Positions 4,863 to 7,688 of a stretch of 7,688 nucleotides of DNA are shown in pieces. This DNA is from an uncultured Clostridia bacterium. Its GTDB lineage: Bacteria > Bacillota > Clostridia > Christensenellales > CAG-138. The stretch is from assembly GCA_946183765.1 (NCBI GenBank), contig CAMHDC010000054.1, forward strand, positions 1 through 7,688, written 5' to 3'. Within the stretch, counting starts at the first letter, position 1. Every line of letters starts with the position of its first letter. A model generated the notes under the pieces. The model was not told the origin of the DNA. It ran no database searches and saw only the letters and a list, made by a program, of their open reading frames with translations. A program made the translations under genes and the position numbers.

Positions 4863-6752
4863 CTATCGCCCTTGCTTGAGCCGTTCCTTCTCGAACTGCA
4901 GGGTGTAGAGCTGGTAGTACTTGCCCCGCTTTTCCAGGAGCTGGTGATGGTTGCCCTGCTCCACGATCTCGCCCTTGGAGAGCACCAGGATGTTGTCCGC
5001 GTGCTGGATGGTGGAGAGCCGGTGGGCCACGATCAGCATGGTGCCGATGTTCATCATCTTCTCCAGGGAGTCCTGAATGAGCACCTCGGTCTCGGTGTCG
5101 ATGTTGGCCGTGGCTTCGTCCAGGATCATGACCTCGGGCTTATGGAGAATGGTCCGCGCAAAGCTCAGCAACTGCCGCTGGCCTGCGGAGAAGTTGTTGC
5201 CCCGCTCCCGAACGGGCTCGTCCAGGCCCTTTTCCAGACGGTCGATGAAGTGGTCCGCGTTCACGTACCGGCAGGCGGCCATGATCTCCTCGTCGTCCAC
5301 CCCTTCCATGCCCAAAAGGATGTTGGAGCGGATGGTGCCGGAGAACAGGAACACGTCCTGTAGCATCTGGCCGAAATGACGGCGCAGGGAGGCGGTCTTG
5401 ATCTTGCGGATGTCGATGCCGTCGATCAGGATCTCGCCCTTCTGGAACTCGTAGTTCCGGCAGATCAGGGACAGGATGGTGGTCTTGCCGGAGCCGGTGG
5501 CGCCCACGAAGGCCACGGTGTCCTTGGGGTTCACGTGGAAGGAGACGCCCTTGAGGACCCACTCCCCGGGGATGTAGCTGAACCACACGTCACGAAACTC
5601 GATCTCGCCCCGGACGTGGTCGAGCTCAATGGCGTCCGGCGCGTCCACCAGCTTGGGCTCGATGTCCATGATGGTGAACACCTTCTCCGCCGAAGCGAAG
5701 GCGGACTGGAGCCAGTTGAACTGCTCGGCCAGGTTCTGGATGGGGGTGAAGAACTTGTTGATATACATGTAGAAGCTGACGATGATGCCCGCGTTCAGCG
5801 TCTGACCCAGGAAGGAGGCGCCGTCCAGATACCCTTTGCCGCCCAGGTAGAAGAGACAGAGGATGGAGCTGATGTAGAGCATATACACCAGGGGCCGGAA
5901 GATGCCGAAGACCAGGATCTGGTCCCGCTTCGCCTTGCCGAGGCCCAGGCTCTTGTCGGTGAAGTCCCGCAGCTTCTCGTCCTCCCGGTTGAAGATCTGG
6001 GTGATCTTGATGCCGGACAGGTTCTCCGAAAGGTAGGTGTTGATGTCCGTGGTCCGATCCTTCACCCGGCGGTAGGCCCGGCGGGCGAACTTGCGGAAGA
6101 TCATGGTGAACAGCACGATGAAGGGCACGAAGCAGAGGACCATCAGCGTCAGCTCGTAGTTGAGGGCGATCATGGCCGCCAGCACGCCGATGATGACGAA
6201 CATGTTTTTGACCAGGTTCACGAGGAGGCTGGTGAACATGAGGGAGATGGCGTTGGTGTCGTTGGTGACCCGGGTCACCAGCTTGCCCACGGGGGTGGCG
6301 TTCATCTGCTCGTGAGACAGGCTCTCGATGTGGATGAACAGATCCTCGCGCATGCCGGAGATGATCTTCTGGCCTACCTTCTGGAGCACGATGGCCTGGA
6401 CGTAGGTGCATACCATGGACACGATCAGGATCCCCGCGTAGGCCGCCACCAGGCGATAGAGCTCGGGAAGCTCGAAATCGTCCTTGATGAGGTCCGTCAC
6501 CTTGCCGATGATGGTGGGGGACAGGATGTCGTAGGCGATGCCGAAGAGCATGATGAAGCCCACAAAGATGAAGTGACCCCGGTAGGGCTTGGCGTATCCG
6601 AGGAGCCGGCGAACGATCTCCCCGTCCTTCATGTGCCGATCGAAGCCGATGGCCTGTTTCTTGTCCTTGATGGAGGCGTAGGCCACGATGAGGAGGATGG
6701 AGACAAAGCCGATGATGCCGCCGGTCAGCAGCAGGGGATAGTAAGCATGCAT
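4863..6752 (-). CDS. Heterodimeric ABC exporter, subunit with catalytic Glu (membrane + ATPase fusion)
   Basis: This 629-residue half-transporter has a six-helix type I exporter membrane domain (about 60-340) and a C-terminal ATPase domain (about 383-620). Seen motifs are A-loop Tyr393, Walker A GATGSGKTT (417-425), Q-loop Gln465, signature FSAGQ (521-525) in place of LSGGQ, Walker B VMILDE (541-546) with catalytic Glu546, and switch His577. The altered signature paired with a normal Walker B is what one subunit of BmrCD/TM287-288-like heterodimers shows. An extra hydrophobic segment at about 5-27 precedes the usual first helix. The ATG at 6752 was chosen because AGGAGGTGA (6766-6758) sits at ideal spacing; an in-frame extension to 6881 overlaps the partner gene and lacks similarity. 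The gap to the partner is 13 nt. The substrate is unknown: drugs, peptides or lipids are possible. Confidence 0.93.
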   Translation of the reverse strand: MHAYYPLLLTGGIIGFVSILLIVAYASIKDKKQAIGFDRHMKDGEIVRRLLGYAKPYRGHFIFVGFIMLFGIAYDILSPTIIGKVTDLIKDDFELPELYRLVAAYAGILIVSMVCTYVQAIVLQKVGQKIISGMREDLFIHIESLSHEQMNATPVGKLVTRVTNDTNAISLMFTSLLVNLVKNMFVIIGVLAAMIALNYELTLMVLCFVPFIVLFTMIFRKFARRAYRRVKDRTTDINTYLSENLSGIKITQIFNREDEKLRDFTDKSLGLGKAKRDQILVFGIFRPLVYMLYISSILCLFYLGGKGYLDGASFLGQTLNAGIIVSFYMYINKFFTPIQNLAEQFNWLQSAFASAEKVFTIMDIEPKLVDAPDAIELDHVRGEIEFRDVWFSYIPGEWVLKGVSFHVNPKDTVAFVGATGSGKTTILSLICRNYEFQKGEILIDGIDIRKIKTASLRRHFGQMLQDVFLFSGTIRSNILLGMEGVDDEEIMAACRYVNADHFIDRLEKGLDEPVRERGNNFSAGQRQLLSFARTILHKPEVMILDEATANIDTETEVLIQDSLEKMMNIGTMLIVAHRLSTIQHADNILVLSKGEIVEQGNHHQLLEKRGKYYQLYTLQFEKERLKQGR

Positions 6753-6757
6753 GATCG

Positions 6758-6766
6758 TCACCTCCT
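6758..6766 (-). promoter_or_regulatory. Consensus ribosome binding site setting the exporter start
   Basis: AGGAGGTGA, a nearly full match to the 16S rRNA 3' end, lies 5 nt before the ATG at 6752 (8 nt counted from GGAGG). It begins in the stop codon of the upstream subunit gene. This decides the start over the longer in-frame option. Confidence 0.85.
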
Positions 6767-7688
6767 CATTCCCTGGCCTCGTCCTCGAGGCGCTGAAGTT
6801 CCACCATCCGTGCGTAGGCCGGGCAGGCGGTGAGCAGTTCCTCGTGGCTGCCCACGGCGATGATCCGCCCATCCTCCACAAACACGATCTTGTCCAGGGT
6901 CTGGATGGTGGAGATGCGGTGGGCGATCAAAATGGTGGTCTTGCCCTTTCGGGTCTCCCGCAGGTTCTGCAGAATCACCTTCTCCGTGTCCGTATCCACG
7001 GCAGAGACGGAGTCGTCCAGGATGAGAATGGGCGCGTCCTTCATGAGGGCCCGGGCGATGGAGATGCGCTGCTTCTGGCCGCCGGAGACGGTGACGCCCC
7101 GCTCGCCCAGGATGGTCTCGTACCCCTCCTTGAATTCGGCGATGTTCCCGTGCACGTCCGCCAGGCGCGCAGCCTGCCGCACGGCCTCCTTGTTCACGTC
7201 GTCGAAGGCGAAGTTGATGTTGTTGGTGATGGTGTCCGAGAACAGGAAGTTGTCCTGGGGCACGTAGGCGCAGCCTGCCCGGAGGGATTGGATGGTGATG
7301 CCGTTCACGTCCCGATCGTCGATGAACAGCGTCCCGTCGGGCACGTTGTAGGTCCGGAGGATCAGATCCACGATGGTGGTCTTGCCGGAGCCGGTCTTGC
7401 CCACGATGCCCACGCTCTCCCCCGGTTCGATGGTGAAGGACACGTGCTCCAGGGCGTCGAACTCCCCGTCAGGATAGCGGAAGGTGAGATCCCTGAACTC
7501 AATCTTGCCGTTGACGTGCTCGATGTCCGTGGCGCCGGGCTTGTCCTGCACGTCGATCTTCGCTTCCAGGAGCTCCGTCACCCGGTTCAGCGACGCCTTG
7601 CCCCGGGCGGATTTTTCGATGAGCATGGCCACGGCCATGACCGGCCAGACCACGGAGGAGAAGTAGGCGATGTATTCCACCAGCTGCC
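6766..7688 (-). CDS. Heterodimeric ABC exporter, subunit with degenerate Walker B (5' end outside window)
   Basis: Only the last 306 codons are visible; the gene starts beyond the right edge, so most of the membrane domain is missing here. The fragment begins in the last membrane helix (QLVEYIAYFSS, VVWPVMAVAML) and continues into a full ATPase domain. Motifs are Walker A GKTGSGKTT (about 7375-7401), Q-loop in YVPQDNFLFSDT, canonical signature SGGQ (7075-7086), Walker B LILDD with Asp at the catalytic Glu position (codon GAC at 7012-7014), and switch His in LIAHR. Asp here plus a canonical signature complements the partner subunit: the active site would pair the partner's Walker motifs with this SGGQ. 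It ends with TGA at 6768-6766, 13 nt before the partner's ATG, so the two are surely one operon. No valid start codon should be assigned; the GTG at 7680 is an internal Val. Confidence 0.93.
   Translation of the reverse strand, partial: QLVEYIAYFSSVVWPVMAVAMLIEKSARGKASLNRVTELLEAKIDVQDKPGATDIEHVNGKIEFRDLTFRYPDGEFDALEHVSFTIEPGESVGIVGKTGSGKTTIVDLILRTYNVPDGTLFIDDRDVNGITIQSLRAGCAYVPQDNFLFSDTITNNINFAFDDVNKEAVRQAARLADVHGNIAEFKEGYETILGERGVTVSGGQKQRISIARALMKDAPILILDDSVSAVDTDTEKVILQNLRETRKGKTTILIAHRISTIQTLDKIVFVEDGRIIAVGSHEELLTACPAYARMVELQRLEDEARE

Noticed and set aside
5376..6833. Long open frame of 485 codons on the plus strand opposite the exporter gene
   Set aside because: It is antisense to a clear ABC exporter, its product is dominated by Asp, Glu, His, Val and Gly with no recognisable fold, and long antisense frames are expected where codon third positions are G/C-rich.
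6753..6881. 43-residue N-terminal extension of the exporter subunit
   Set aside because: It overlaps the end of the partner gene in another frame, and a consensus ribosome binding site marks the ATG at 6752.
1..7688. CRISPR array, insertion sequence, tRNA or rRNA gene, or phage genes
   Set aside because: No regularly spaced repeats, transposase motifs, rRNA segments or tRNA cloverleaf were recognised by eye, and nearly the whole window is accounted for by identified genes and leaders.

Overview
All genes in this window read on the minus strand. It looks like a stretch of chromosome from a G+C-rich Firmicute, most likely a gut-type Clostridia (Oscillospiraceae-like). Supporting this are a tRNA-sensing T-box leader before tyrS, a Bce-type peptide-resistance module, a strong Shine-Dalgarno sequence (AGGAGGTGA), G/C-rich third codon positions, and an intergenic hairpin cluster resembling dispersed repeats of that group. 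Species cannot be named from this sequence.

In transcription order (right to left): (1) 7688-6766 and 6752-4863 encode the two halves of a heterodimeric ABC exporter; the first is cut by the window edge. One half has Asp in place of the Walker B catalytic Glu, and the other has an altered signature motif (FSAGQ). Together these predict one degenerate and one active ATP site. (2) 4818-4141 and 4144-3161 encode an OmpR-family response regulator and a BceS/GraS-like intramembrane-sensing histidine kinase, overlapping by 4 nt. (3) A roughly 100-bp intergenic region holds a likely promoter preceded by a 7-bp direct repeat at exactly 11-bp period, a candidate site for that regulator. (4) 3059-2292 and 2299-572 encode a BceA-like ATPase and a BceB-like FtsX-type permease, overlapping by 8 nt. 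(5) A promoter at 555-528 drives a T-box leader with Tyr specifier codon UAC, an antiterminator/terminator switch, and then an unusual leader segment of about 150 nt rich in hairpins. (6) The first 37 codons of tyrS (113-1) end the window.

The central four genes form a classic sensing and detoxification module. The permease/ATPase complex is expected to act on a membrane-active antimicrobial, such as a cell-wall-targeting peptide, and to signal through the kinase to the regulator, which would activate the permease/ATPase promoter. The exporter just upstream, in the same direction and without a visible terminator, may add efflux. tyrS is a housekeeping gene controlled by uncharged tRNA-Tyr.

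I see no clearly new biological system. The points most worth checking are the predicted regulator box, the small cysteine-containing extracytoplasmic domain of the permease, the absence of a terminator between the permease and the tyrS T-box, and the hairpin-rich insert between the T-box terminator and the tyrS start.
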